Assembly: GCF_001238275.1 (NCBI RefSeq)
Contig: NZ_LGTB01000027.1
Location: 59,784-123,783 of the forward strand
DNA: 64,000 bases
Source of the DNA: Bradyrhizobium viridifuturi
GTDB lineage: Bacteria > Pseudomonadota > Alphaproteobacteria > Rhizobiales > Xanthobacteraceae
Reading direction: 5' to 3'
Shown: piece after piece, positions 48,721-57,576 of the stretch
Layout: each line of letters starts with the position of its first letter
How positions within the stretch are numbered: position 1 is the first letter of the stretch
The notes under the pieces: generated by a model
What the model was told of the DNA's origin: nothing
Database searches by the model: none
What the model saw: the letters and a program-made list of their open reading frames with translations, nothing else
Translations under genes and position numbers: made by a program

Positions 48721-49824
48721 TCACGGTCGCGCGATAATGCCACCGGTCATCGGGATCGGCACCCCCGTGGTGGCGGGGTAGCTCAGCGGCAGGCCCTTCA
48801 TCCCGCGCGCGGCCAGGAAGCCGAAAGCCTGCGCCTCGATCGCGTCCGCGGCCCAGCCGAGCGCCTCGGCAGGCTCGACGGTCGCCGGCGCCAGGCGCTC
48901 GCGCAGCATCCGCAGCATCGTGAGGTTGGAGGCGCCGCCGCCGCAGATGATCCAGCTCTTCGGCCGTTTCGGCAGCAGCGGCACGACGCGGGCGATCGCG
49001 GCCGCGGTGAACGCGGTCAGCGTCGCGGCGCCATCGGCCGGCGCCACGGCGCCGAGCTTCAGGCCGGCAAAGTCGTTGCGGTCGAGCGATTTCGGCGGTG
49101 GAACCGAGAAGAACGGCAGCTTGAGCGCCTGCGCGATCCAGGCCTCGTCCGGCTTGCCGAGGGCTGCGAACTTCCCGGCGGTGTCGAACGGCTGATGCAT
49201 CTGGCGGAACATGAAGTCGTCGAGCAGCGCGTTGCCCGGCCCGGTGTCGCAAGCGATCAGCGTGTCCGAGCCATCGATATATGTAATGTTGGAAACACCG
49301 CCGATATTGACCACGACGATCGGCCCCTCGCGGTTCAGCGACTGGGCCAGCGCACGGTGGTAGACCGGCACGAACGGCGCGCCCTGCCCGCCGGCTTCGA
49401 CGTCGGCGGCACGGAAATCATGCATCACCGGGATGTGGATCGCCTTGGCGAGAGCCAGGGCGTCGCCGATCTGGACCGTCAGCCTCCGCTCGGGGCGATG
49501 CAGCACGGTCTGGCCATGGAACCCGACGATATCGATCTCCTGCGCCGAGATCCGGTTCTGCGCCGTGAAGGCGGCGACCGCCTCGGCGTGGGCTGTGGTG
49601 ACGGCCTGCTCGGCCTGCCGCAGGATCCCCGGCCGGGCGTCGCGTTGCGACAGATGAACGGCCTCGGTCAGCGCCTGGCGCAGCAGGCTGCGCTCGCCCT
49701 CGCTATAGGGACGATAGCCCGAAGGTCCGAAGGCCTTGATCTGCCGGCCGTCGGTCTCGATCAGTGCCACGTCGACCCCGTCGAGCGAGGTCCCGCTCAT
49801 CAGACCGAGTGCCGTTAACATCAT
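48721..49824 (-). CDS. anmK: Anhydro-N-acetylmuramic acid kinase
   Basis: AnmK phosphorylates and opens 1,6-anhydro-MurNAc during cell-wall recycling. The 367-residue protein has the N-terminal nucleotide-binding LGLMSGTSLDGVDVALIETD, DIVGFHGQTVLHRP, NIGGVSNITYID and the C-terminal ICGGGASNLTML. ATG 49824 is followed by a second ATG, giving MMLTALGL. It is divergent from tyrS, an arrangement common in alphaproteobacteria. Length and motifs are complete. Confidence 0.93.
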   Translation of the reverse strand: MMLTALGLMSGTSLDGVDVALIETDGRQIKAFGPSGYRPYSEGERSLLRQALTEAVHLSQRDARPGILRQAEQAVTTAHAEAVAAFTAQNRISAQEIDIVGFHGQTVLHRPERRLTVQIGDALALAKAIHIPVMHDFRAADVEAGGQGAPFVPVYHRALAQSLNREGPIVVVNIGGVSNITYIDGSDTLIACDTGPGNALLDDFMFRQMHQPFDTAGKFAALGKPDEAWIAQALKLPFFSVPPPKSLDRNDFAGLKLGAVAPADGAATLTAFTAAAIARVVPLLPKRPKSWIICGGGASNLTMLRMLRERLAPATVEPAEALGWAADAIEAQAFGFLAARGMKGLPLSYPATTGVPIPMTGGIIARP

Positions 49825-49976
49825 TGTAGAAGCGCCCCAGCCGGGAACCCCCGGCTTGTCTCAAACAAGTACATCCTATAATGCCACTGCGCGTCCGCCT
49901 GCGGCAGCCTCAAGCATCAGGGTTCCGCAAATAGATGCAAAAACCGTAAAACAAGAATGATCTGGCTCGCCGACAA

Positions 49977-51230
49977 ATGACTGCATTTAAATCGGATTTC
50001 CTGAACACTCTACAGGAACGCGGCTTCGTTCACCAGTGCTCCGATTTCGAGGGCCTCGACGCGCTGGCCGCGAAGGGCGAGGCCACCGCCTATGTCGGCT
50101 ATGACTGCACCGCGCCGTCGCTGCACATCGGCAACTTCCTGACGATGATGATGCTGTACTGGCTGCAGCAGAGCGGCAACAAGCCGATCACGCTGATGGG
50201 CGGCGGCACCACGATGGTCGGCGACCCCTCCGGCAAGGACGAGACGCGCGCGATGCGTACGGTCGCCGAGATCGAAGCCAACAAGGCCTCGATCCGCGGC
50301 GTGTTCGCCAAGGTGCTGCGATATGGCGACGGCAAGTCCGACGCCATCATGCTCGACAACGCCGAGTGGCTGACCAAGCTGAACTGGATCGAGATGCTGC
50401 GCGACATCGGCCGGCACTTCTCGGTCAACCGCATGCTGACGATGGATTCGGTGCGGCTCCGGCTCGAGCGCGAGCAGGAGATGAGCTTCATCGAGTTCAA
50501 CTACATGGTCTGCCAGGCCTACGACTTCGTCGAGCTGTCGCGCCGCGCCGGCTGCCGGTTGCAGATGGGCGGCTCCGACCAGTGGGGTAACATCGTCAAC
50601 GGCGTCGATCTCGGCCGTCGCATGGGCACGCCGCAACTGTTCGCGCTGACCACGCCGCTGCTGACCACCGCCTCCGGCGACAAGATGGGCAAGACCGCCA
50701 AGGGCGCGGTATGGCTCAACGCCGACCAGTTCTCGCCGTACGACTTCTGGCAGTACTGGCGCAACGTCGAGGACGCCGACGTCGTCAAGTTCCTCAAGCT
50801 GTTCACCATCCTGCCGATCAGCGAGATCAACAAGCTCGCGGCGCTCGCGGGCGGCGAGATCAACGAAGCCAAGAAGGTGCTGGCGACCGAGGCGACCGCC
50901 CTGCTCCACGGCCGCGACGCAGCCGTTGAGGCCGCCGAGACCGCGCGCCGCACCTTCGAGGAAGGTGCGCTGGCCGAAACCTTGCCGACGGTGGAAATTC
51001 CGCGCGGCGAGTTTGAAGCCGGCGTCGGCGTGCTCGCCGCCTTCGTCAAGGCCGAGCTCGTCGCCTCGAACGGCGAAGCGCGCCGGCAGATCAAGGGCGG
51101 CGGCCTGCGCGTCAACGACGCTTCGGTCACCGATGAGAAGATGCTGCTGACGCCGGCCAATCTGACGCCGGAAGGCGTGGTGAAGCTGTCGCTCGGCAAG
51201 AAGCGCCACGTCCTGCTGAAGCCTGCATAG
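49977..51230 (+). CDS. tyrS: Tyrosyl-tRNA synthetase
   Basis: TyrS charges tRNA-Tyr. The 417-residue class I enzyme has the HIGH motif as SLHIGNFL, the tyrosine-binding YVGYDCTAPS and QMGGSDQWGNIVNG, and the KMSKS loop as KMGKTAKG. The C-terminal S4-like RNA-binding domain is VASNGEARRQIKGGGLRVND. It is complete. A hairpin (51255-51277, GGGAGTGCG/CGCGCTCCC) follows the stop, directly before the MFS gene, and could attenuate read-through. Confidence 0.95.
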   Translation: MTAFKSDFLNTLQERGFVHQCSDFEGLDALAAKGEATAYVGYDCTAPSLHIGNFLTMMMLYWLQQSGNKPITLMGGGTTMVGDPSGKDETRAMRTVAEIEANKASIRGVFAKVLRYGDGKSDAIMLDNAEWLTKLNWIEMLRDIGRHFSVNRMLTMDSVRLRLEREQEMSFIEFNYMVCQAYDFVELSRRAGCRLQMGGSDQWGNIVNGVDLGRRMGTPQLFALTTPLLTTASGDKMGKTAKGAVWLNADQFSPYDFWQYWRNVEDADVVKFLKLFTILPISEINKLAALAGGEINEAKKVLATEATALLHGRDAAVEAAETARRTFEEGALAETLPTVEIPRGEFEAGVGVLAAFVKAELVASNGEARRQIKGGGLRVNDASVTDEKMLLTPANLTPEGVVKLSLGKKRHVLLKPA

Positions 51231-51286
51231 GCGCATTCGCTTTTGTCGGTTGTCGGGAGTGCGGAAAACGCGCTCCCATCTTTCCG

Positions 51287-52534
51287 ATGGACCAGACCAC
51301 GCTTCCGAACGACGTGTTTGCCGCACCAGCCAAACAGTCACGCACGGCGCTGAACGTGCTCGCGCTCTGCTTCGTGCTGTCGGTGCTCGGGCGCGGCCTC
51401 AGCGACAGCTTCACGGTCTTTCTGAAACCGATCTCGGAAAATTTCGGTTGGGATCGCGCCTCTGTTGTATCGGTCTATTCGCTGACCTGGCTCGCCAGCG
51501 GCCTCACCGCGCCGCTGGTCGGACGCTTGTTCGACCGCTCCGGCCCGCGCCTGGTCTATGCGCTCGGCCTGTCGCTGCTCGGTTGCGCCTTCCTCGTCGC
51601 CTCGCGCGCCGAGCAGCTCTGGCAATTCCAGCTCAGCGTCGGGCTCTGCGTCGGTTTCGGGACCGCGCTGATCGGCAACGTCTCGAACTCGATCCTGCTC
51701 GGCCGCTGGTTCGGGCCGCGGCTGACGACCGCGATGGCCGTGATGTATTCCGCGACCGGCGCCGGCCTCCTGCTGCTGCTGCCGCTGTCGCAGGTGCTGA
51801 TCGACCGGATCGGTTGGCGCGAGGCCTATCAGGTGTTCGGCATCGGTGCGCTCTGCCTGCTTGTTCCGCTGGTCTTGCTGCCGTGGCGGCTGCTCGCCGG
51901 CGGCTCGCCGCATATCGTGAAGAAGGCCGAGAGCAATCTGGCCGATGAAGGCTGGACGTTGCTGCGCGCCATGCGCCATCACGCCTTCTGGGCGCTGTTC
52001 TCGACCTTCTTCTTCACCGCGGTCGCGATGTACGCGCTGACGGCGCAGATCGTCGCCTATCTGATCGATGTCGGGTTCCCGCCGCTGCAGGCGGCCACCG
52101 CCTGGGGCTTCTCCGGCGTCGCGCTGTTCGTCGGCATGCTCGGCGTGTCGACCCTCGACGGCATCATCGGCCGCAGGCCGTCGGTGCTGTTCAGCTACGG
52201 CGTCTCGATAGCAGGCATCATCCTGCTCTGGCTGCTGCAATGGTATCCGAACTACTGGCTGCTGACCGGCTTCATCGTCTGCTTCGGCAGCATGATCGGC
52301 TCGCGCGGCCCGCTGATCACGGCGACCGCGCTGAAGATCTTCCGCGGCGAGCGCGTCGGCACGATCTATGGAACGATCATGATCGGGAGCGGTCTCGGCT
52401 CCGGCCTCGGCTCATGGGGTGGCGGCCTGATCCACGACTGGACCCACAGCTACAACCCGCTGATCGCCTTCGCGCTCGTCAACGTCGTGCTCGGCCTGAT
52501 CCCGTTCCTGGTGGTGCCCGCGCTTCGGCGCTGA
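51287..52534 (+). CDS. Major facilitator superfamily transporter
   Basis: A 415-residue 12-helix inner-membrane transporter. GLSDSFTVFLKPISENFGWD and the loop GRLFDRSGPRLVYALGLSLL (MFS A-like motif) are in the N-terminal half; the second half begins near HHAFWALFSTFFFT. It resembles the oxalate/formate-type or monocarboxylate MFS group; the substrate is unknown. A 169-base mutated copy of its 3' end lies at 54538-54706. The start at 51287 follows a stem-loop and has a weak ribosome-binding site. Confidence 0.88.
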   Translation: MDQTTLPNDVFAAPAKQSRTALNVLALCFVLSVLGRGLSDSFTVFLKPISENFGWDRASVVSVYSLTWLASGLTAPLVGRLFDRSGPRLVYALGLSLLGCAFLVASRAEQLWQFQLSVGLCVGFGTALIGNVSNSILLGRWFGPRLTTAMAVMYSATGAGLLLLLPLSQVLIDRIGWREAYQVFGIGALCLLVPLVLLPWRLLAGGSPHIVKKAESNLADEGWTLLRAMRHHAFWALFSTFFFTAVAMYALTAQIVAYLIDVGFPPLQAATAWGFSGVALFVGMLGVSTLDGIIGRRPSVLFSYGVSIAGIILLWLLQWYPNYWLLTGFIVCFGSMIGSRGPLITATALKIFRGERVGTIYGTIMIGSGLGSGLGSWGGGLIHDWTHSYNPLIAFALVNVVLGLIPFLVVPALRR

Positions 52535-52803
52535 CGGCCGATCGCCATCGACTTCGCCGCACCACCCCCGGTTCATCACGGACAAACAGCTTGCCGGGCA
52601 CTGGAGCGTCTATCCATCAACTATTTGGTGCAATGCAAAGAAGTCGCCGACCTATCCGCAGCCGGTGAAGTTGTCGGCGCGTGTGACGCGGTTTAGATTG
52701 AGCGATGCCGAACATCACGAACGATCGCAACGTAAGGAGGCGTGATCGCATGGGGATTTTCGCTCCTCAATCGCCTATGATCTTGACTTGAATATCTTTG
52801 CAT

Positions 52804-53271
52804 ATGCAAAATCAATCCTCGCCAACGCCCGAAGAGCTAGCGAACACTCTTCGCGAATATTCGAAACGCACGGCGATCATAAATGCAATGCTCGCCTTTG
52901 TGGGTTTGGGCGTGACCCTGTACGTCTACCTGAACTTTCCAATCCCCTCCCAAATCATCCGTCATGGACTCGATAAGTTTGGTAGACCGCTTGAGCCTGA
53001 GAGCTCAATATCCTACCTCTTTTCCATCCCATGCTTTCTGATTTGGCTTGTCGTGATGCCATGGTTCGGAGGCAAACGAGCAGCCAGCATGACCGCTGAT
53101 GCAGCCGCCACTAGAGTGCGGGAGATATCGCCTTTGATCGGTTGGGCAAGACCGATAGAACCATCCGCCGCATTCTATCAAGTACTGTGTATCGGCCTAG
53201 TAGGCTCTCAAGTCCTCGTACTCAGCTTCACAATCTTCCGCGCCGTCTCAGTCGCAATCGGCAAGTTCTGA
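52804..53271 (+). CDS. Hypothetical three-span membrane protein, foreign-looking
   Basis: A 155-residue protein: a polar start (MQNQSSPTPEELANTLREYS), a hydrophobic segment (AMLAFVGLGVTLYVYLNFPI), a second (SYLFSIPCFLIWLVVMPWFG) and a third (VLCIGLVGSQVLVLSFTIF). No family is recognised. Its codon use is clearly more AT-rich than neighbouring genes, consistent with horizontal transfer. The ATG at 52804 is used; a TTG two codons upstream is possible. It begins the accessory stretch after the MFS gene. Nothing is seen in 52535-52803 apart from its likely promoter region. Confidence 0.55.
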   Translation: MQNQSSPTPEELANTLREYSKRTAIINAMLAFVGLGVTLYVYLNFPIPSQIIRHGLDKFGRPLEPESSISYLFSIPCFLIWLVVMPWFGGKRAASMTADAAATRVREISPLIGWARPIEPSAAFYQVLCIGLVGSQVLVLSFTIFRAVSVAIGKF

Positions 53272-53413
53272 CAGTCCGCTGCTGAGCCCCGCAACTTGCG
53301 CTCGCCTGTCTCGGAATTACAATCCGAGCGGCGCAGCCAGCCCTTAGCCCCACCACTGGGCCGTCGCTATCCACTTTACATAGCCTTATGGTGCTGGAGG
53401 AGATTTAGGTCCA

Positions 53414-53578
53414 ATGCCTGCTTGGTTTGATCTGCTCATTGTGTGTTGGGTCGTCGGCTTCGTGATCTTGGGGACCCGGATTTGGTGCCGAAACCGGCCC
53501 AGCGCGCGCGGCGAACGCATCGCACTTGTCGTCCGGGCGATCGTCGTTTCCGGAAAGGGCTCGCCGGCTCGCAGCTGA
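53414..53578 (+). CDS. Possible 54-residue single-span membrane protein
   Basis: The frame reads MPAWFDLLIVCWVVGFVILG, then a basic stretch TRIWCRNRPSARGER and a short tail. One hydrophobic helix is evident, and GGAGGAG lies 12 bases before the ATG, rather far. An overlapping frame (53526-53717) reads LAADIAAAVAAEFVRQRD, which also looks protein-like, so the true gene may be longer and frameshifted. Low confidence. Confidence 0.3.
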   Translation: MPAWFDLLIVCWVVGFVILGTRIWCRNRPSARGERIALVVRAIVVSGKGSPARS

Positions 53579-53791
53579 TATCGCAGCCGCTGTCGCGGCC
53601 GAGTTCGTGCGACAGCGTGATATGTCGCGATGGGCCGCATCCGGAAATGGCCACCCGCCTCTCTTTGTCAGCTCGTCGGCGGTCGCGAGCAGGCTGGTCA
53701 ATTGGGGCAATATTTGAATATGATGATCCCTGCGGGCCTGCGCACGGTGCATGACAATTGCAAATTCCTCGACGACCAGGGAGGAATATCC

Positions 53792-54253
53792 ATGTTTCGC
53801 AAACTCGTAATTGGCGCGCTGGGCGCCATGACGGTCTTGTTCTCCACGACGGCATTCGCGCAAGGCACTGCGTCGGACGCTAAGGCCATGCTTGAAAAGA
53901 CGGTAGCAGCCATCAAGGCCGATAAGGCCAAGACGCTGGATGCGATCAACAAGGGGGAAAATGGCTTCCTTGTCGGTGACCTCTATCCCTTCTGCTTCAA
54001 TCTGAGCGACGCACTCCTCGTCGCGATCGGCAATCCCAACGTCAAGGGTTTGCTCGGCAAGGATGCGAGGACATTCAAGGACCCTACGGGCGATGTGTAT
54101 GGCCCAAGGCTCTATGACGCGGCAAAAGAGGGCAAGGTCAGCGAGGTCAGCTACATGTCGCCCAAGGCCGGTGCCGACAAGACATGGGTGCCGAAGGCGA
54201 GCTTCGTCACCGCGGTCGCCGGCCTCGGATGCGGCGTCGGTTACTACAAGTAA
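53792..54253 (+). CDS. Secreted single Cache-domain protein
   Basis: A 153-residue protein with signal peptide MFRKLVIGALGAMTVLFSTT (then AFAQG). The mature part matches a single Cache-type periplasmic sensory fold: AKAMLEKTVAAIKADKAKTL, NGFLVGDLYPFCFNL, VGNP-like AIGNPNVKGL and DPTGDVYGPRLYDAAKEG. Stand-alone exported Cache proteins probably bind small ligands; the partner is unknown. A strong GGGAGGA site precedes the ATG. It is immediately followed by the recombination scar. Confidence 0.75.
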   Translation: MFRKLVIGALGAMTVLFSTTAFAQGTASDAKAMLEKTVAAIKADKAKTLDAINKGENGFLVGDLYPFCFNLSDALLVAIGNPNVKGLLGKDARTFKDPTGDVYGPRLYDAAKEGKVSEVSYMSPKAGADKTWVPKASFVTAVAGLGCGVGYYK

Positions 54254-54410
54254 TCCGACCAAACCAACCGTCACATGGGCGCACCGAACTCGAGCGCCCA
54301 CGCAATGCTATTTTCTCGCGTGACCGGGCAGTTGCGATGCCCTTCACGCCACCGGCGCCGTTTGCCGGCGCGGCTGGTCAGTTCTGGCTGCGCCTCAATG
54401 AGTGCGTATC

Positions 54411-54537
54411 CTAGTTGTTCGTCGTCGGCAGGTCGTTCGGGCCGTATTGCTTGAACTCGAAGATCTTTCGCGTCAGGCCGGGCACAAAAGCGCGGAGATC
54501 GGGTTGACGCGCAGCATCGGCTGGCTCGGCGTTCCCA
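54411..54537 (-). pseudogene. Remnant of the AsmA-like gene 3' end
   Basis: From CTAGTTGTTCGTCGTCGGCA onward this stretch aligns with 57577-57703, the last 42 codons of the AsmA-like gene, in the same orientation. About nine of ten bases are identical by eye, with one 2-base length difference near 54484-54490. It stops abruptly where the MFS-derived fragment begins. It has no start and cannot be expressed as a protein. Confidence 0.85.
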
Positions 54538-54706
54538 CTACGGCACCATCATGATCGGCAGCGGTCTCGGTTCTGGCCCCGGCTCATGAGGCGGCGGCCT
54601 GACCCACGACTGGCTCCACAGTTACAATCCGCTGATCGTGTTCTCTCTCGTCAATATCGTGCTCGGCCTGATCCCGCTCCGGGTGGTGCCGGCGCTACGG
54701 CGCTAG
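54538..54706 (+). pseudogene. Remnant of the MFS gene 3' end
   Basis: It aligns with 52368-52536, the last 55 or so codons of the MFS gene. Translation gives GTIMIGSGLGSGPGS, a TGA where the intact gene has Trp, then GGGLTHDWLHSYNPLI and VLGLIPLRVVPALRR with a TAG stop at 54704-54706. It is about 85 percent identical in bases, clearly more diverged than the adjoining AsmA fragment. It lies head-to-tail against that fragment with no sequence between. Confidence 0.85.
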
Positions 54707-55937
54707 CATCTCGGGGTTTTTCATCAAGGAAGTCGCATATCTCGGCGACAAAGACAGACCATGCCGGCTCGTCTGGAAGCAAAATATGATTGCGGCTCTC
54801 AATCGGAACGAACCGCGCGCTTGGAATAGCGTGCGCGAGTGCCAGACCTTGATCGAACGGAACCAACGCATCGTCGCGGCTGTGCATGACGAGCGTCGGC
54901 GCCGCGATCTGATGCAGCGCATCGGAGACGTCGATGTCGCCAAAGGCCAGGAACAGCGACGCAGCGTTCTCCGGTGATGTCGATATGCGCTGCACCTCGT
55001 TGAAGTCTCGCATTTGCTCCTGCGTCGCGTTTGGATGCACCAGCGAGGTAAAGACCTGACGGAATGCAGGGGTATCCTTGCCCCACCCTTCCCGGATCAG
55101 AGTCGCGAGAGCTTCGCACCGGGCAATCTGGTCTGGAGCGCGCCGTTTGCGGAAACCGCGCACATATCCACCGTGCAAGACGAGGCGTGACACACGGTCG
55201 GGATGTCGCGCGGCATATGCGATGGCAACTGCAGCGCCCTGCGATATACCGAACATGGCAAAGCGCTCGAGCGACAGCGCATCGACGACCGTCTCAAGGT
55301 CATGCACGAGGGCCGCAAACGAAAAGTCGGCGACGCGCCAATCGGACAAGCCGTTACCGCGCTGATCGTATCGAACCAGCTTGTGCCGAGCAGCCAGTTG
55401 AGCGTGGAGCGGACTCGAAACCTCTATTTGCCAGTCATGCTCGATATGGGTCAGCCAATTCGCCGTCTTTACGATCGGAGAGCCTTGGCCAACGCTCGCT
55501 ACGGCGAGATGGACCCCGTCAGGCGCTTCGCAGAACGTAATCTCCTCGCGTAACCCGAGTTCCTTGGGCGGCCCTGCCGCCCCCTTTGGGAAACGGGATG
55601 AGATGTGCTCTGAGGCCGGTCGTGCTTCCTCCTGCTCCACTTCACCAACGAAGCGGATTCCCCGCCGCGCAGCTGTCCGAATATATCGCTGGTTGATGCC
55701 GTCATCTCCGATAGCGCGGCGAGCCGCGTTGATCCGGCTGGCTATCGTCGAGTCGGAGACGATCCGGCCGCGCCAAACCGAGGTCACGAGATCATCTTTG
55801 GAAACCACCTGATCACGGTGCTGGATGAGGTGCAGAAGCAGATCGAAAACCTGCGGTTCGACCGTAATCGTTTGAACGCCGCATTGCAGCTCGCGCCGCC
55901 CTGCATCCAGAACGTAGTCGCTGAACTTGAAGCGCAT
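54651..55937 (-). CDS. Winged-helix DNA-binding domain fused to an alpha/beta-hydrolase
   Basis: A 428-residue fusion. Residues 1-100 are an OmpR/CadC-type winged helix (FKFSDYVLDAGRRELQCG, VVSKDDLVTSVWRGRIVSD, YIRTAARRGIRFVGEV). Residues 130-405 are an alpha/beta-hydrolase with an apparently intact triad: S232 in FGISQGAAVA, D355 or D356 in HSRDDALVP, H384 in SRNHILLP. No membrane span is seen, so it is a cytoplasmic one-component regulator that may sense or turn over its ligand. Residues 411-428 are encoded antisense to the MFS remnant and are probably a late addition. It is divergent from the FAD oxidoreductase at 56096, its likely target. Confidence 0.82.
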   Translation of the reverse strand: MRFKFSDYVLDAGRRELQCGVQTITVEPQVFDLLLHLIQHRDQVVSKDDLVTSVWRGRIVSDSTIASRINAARRAIGDDGINQRYIRTAARRGIRFVGEVEQEEARPASEHISSRFPKGAAGPPKELGLREEITFCEAPDGVHLAVASVGQGSPIVKTANWLTHIEHDWQIEVSSPLHAQLAARHKLVRYDQRGNGLSDWRVADFSFAALVHDLETVVDALSLERFAMFGISQGAAVAIAYAARHPDRVSRLVLHGGYVRGFRKRRAPDQIARCEALATLIREGWGKDTPAFRQVFTSLVHPNATQEQMRDFNEVQRISTSPENAASLFLAFGDIDVSDALHQIAAPTLVMHSRDDALVPFDQGLALAHAIPSARFVPIESRNHILLPDEPAWSVFVAEICDFLDEKPRDASAVAPAPPGAGSGRARY

Positions 55938-56095
55938 CAGGCTCCTCGGGGCCGAGCTTGGCTCGCGTACAAATCACAAGCTTCTCAAGCGAAAATCAAG
56001 GCTTTCTGAAAGGCAAAATGACTGCCGCTTGCTAGTTGCCAAGTGGGCATTTGGCTCGCCCCGCTCTGGAGCCATCCATGGCGGCGGGGGAATAG

Positions 56096-57502
56096 ATGAG
56101 CAGAATCCTGGTTTGCGGTGGCGGCTTGATCGGATTGTGCGCTGCGATGATGCTCGGCCGCGACGGCCACCGCGTCACGGTGCTGGAGACCGATCCCGAA
56201 GATCACCCTTCGACCTCTGTCGAGGGATGGCACTCGTGGCAACGCCCGGGAGTTGCCCAGTTCAGACAACCCCACAGTCTCCATTCGCGATTTCGAATGG
56301 TCAGCGATCGAGAATTGCCTGGATTGACGGAAGGCCTGCTTCGCGCCGGTTGCGTCTGGGTGGATTATCTCGACGGTCAATTCCTTCCCCCAACCATCAC
56401 CGACCGGGCGCCGCGCCCGGGCGATGAAGCGATGCGCTGCGTCGCCGGCCGCAGGCCCACGGTTGAGTGGGTGGTGGCCGCGATGGCGCAGGCGGCACCG
56501 AACGTGACCATCCGTCGGGGAACTAAGGTTCGCGAATTGATCACGGGCACATCGGCCATCCCCGGCGTGCCCCACGTTGCCGGGGTCCGCATGATGGCCG
56601 GCGAAGAGATTCGTGCAGATCTGGTCGTCGACGCCATGGGACGGAGAAGCCCGGCCTGCGAATGGATTCTCGGTGCAGGTGGCCGCAGTCCGATCGAAGA
56701 ATCCGAAGATGGCAACTTCGTCTATTTCGGACGCTATTTCTCGGGGCAGCAGCGGCCTCGCCGGATGGGTAGCACGCTTACGCCGATGGGCCTGTTCTCG
56801 ATCCTGACGCTGGACGGAGACAACGACACTTGGTCGGTCACCTTGTATACCTCCTCGAAAAACAAGGCGATGCGAGCCTTGCGTGATCCCGTCACATTCC
56901 ATCGCGTCGTTTCCGCGTGCCCGCTTCAGGCCCATTGGCTGGATGGAGAGCCCATGACGGACGTCCTGTTGATGGCGGGAGTTCTCGATCGGTACCGGCG
57001 ATTTGTCGTCGACGGCCGGCCCGTCGTCACGGGATTCGCCGCCGTTGGTGACGCATGGGCCTGCACCAACCCCTCCGGCGGACGGGGGCTGAGCGTTGGT
57101 TTGCTCCACGCACAGGTGCTCCGCGATGTCGCGCGCCGGCACATCAACAATCCCGAAGCGTTCGCCCGGGACTACGACGCGGAGACCGACCGCCAGGTAG
57201 GCCCGTACTATCGAAACCAGATCGCGGCGGACCGCGCGAGGGTTGCCGAGATGAACGCGCTGGACCAAGGCTTGGCAATGCCTGCGCCCAATCCAGTCAC
57301 CGCCAAGCTGCTCGCCGCCGCATCCGAGGACGCCGACGTGTTTCGCGGGATTCTTGAAATCGCAATGTGCGTTGCGCTGCCTCAGGACGTCATCGCGAGG
57401 CCGCGCGTCGCCGCAAAACTAGCCGAACTGGAAGGCGAGCCATTACCGCCGCCCCCGGGCATCATCGATCGACATCGGTTGGCGGCACTGCTGGATAGCT
57501 GA
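56096..57502 (+). CDS. FAD-dependent oxidoreductase (monooxygenase-like)
   Basis: A 468-residue flavoprotein. The FAD motif is ILVCGGGLIGLCAAMMLGRD at the N-terminus; ADLVVDAMGRRSPACEWI is the DG-like motif and FAAVGDAWACTNPSGGRGLS the second FAD motif. HSWQRPGVAQFRQPHSLHSR is conserved in uncharacterised relatives of geranylgeranyl-reductase or halogenase-like oxidoreductases. The substrate is unknown. It is divergent from the winged-helix/hydrolase fusion across 158 bases (55938-56095) and ends 74 bases before the AsmA-like gene, which it faces. Confidence 0.85.
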   Translation: MSRILVCGGGLIGLCAAMMLGRDGHRVTVLETDPEDHPSTSVEGWHSWQRPGVAQFRQPHSLHSRFRMVSDRELPGLTEGLLRAGCVWVDYLDGQFLPPTITDRAPRPGDEAMRCVAGRRPTVEWVVAAMAQAAPNVTIRRGTKVRELITGTSAIPGVPHVAGVRMMAGEEIRADLVVDAMGRRSPACEWILGAGGRSPIEESEDGNFVYFGRYFSGQQRPRRMGSTLTPMGLFSILTLDGDNDTWSVTLYTSSKNKAMRALRDPVTFHRVVSACPLQAHWLDGEPMTDVLLMAGVLDRYRRFVVDGRPVVTGFAAVGDAWACTNPSGGRGLSVGLLHAQVLRDVARRHINNPEAFARDYDAETDRQVGPYYRNQIAADRARVAEMNALDQGLAMPAPNPVTAKLLAAASEDADVFRGILEIAMCVALPQDVIARPRVAAKLAELEGEPLPPPPGIIDRHRLAALLDS

Positions 57503-57576
57503 TCTTCGACACAGCGCGGTTTATGTCTCTTCACCAGCTCGAAGCGCGACAGGCATCCGCTTCGCTCACACGCGGC

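Noticed and set aside
53405..54301. 298-codon minus-strand frame
   Set aside because: It covers the Cache-domain gene in antisense and the small-frame region; the Cache gene has signal peptide, ribosome-binding site and family motifs.
52535..57576. The accessory stretch as a classical integrative element
   Set aside because: No integrase, no tRNA attachment site and no matching direct-repeat ends were seen. The back-to-back gene remnants fit duplication and deletion better.
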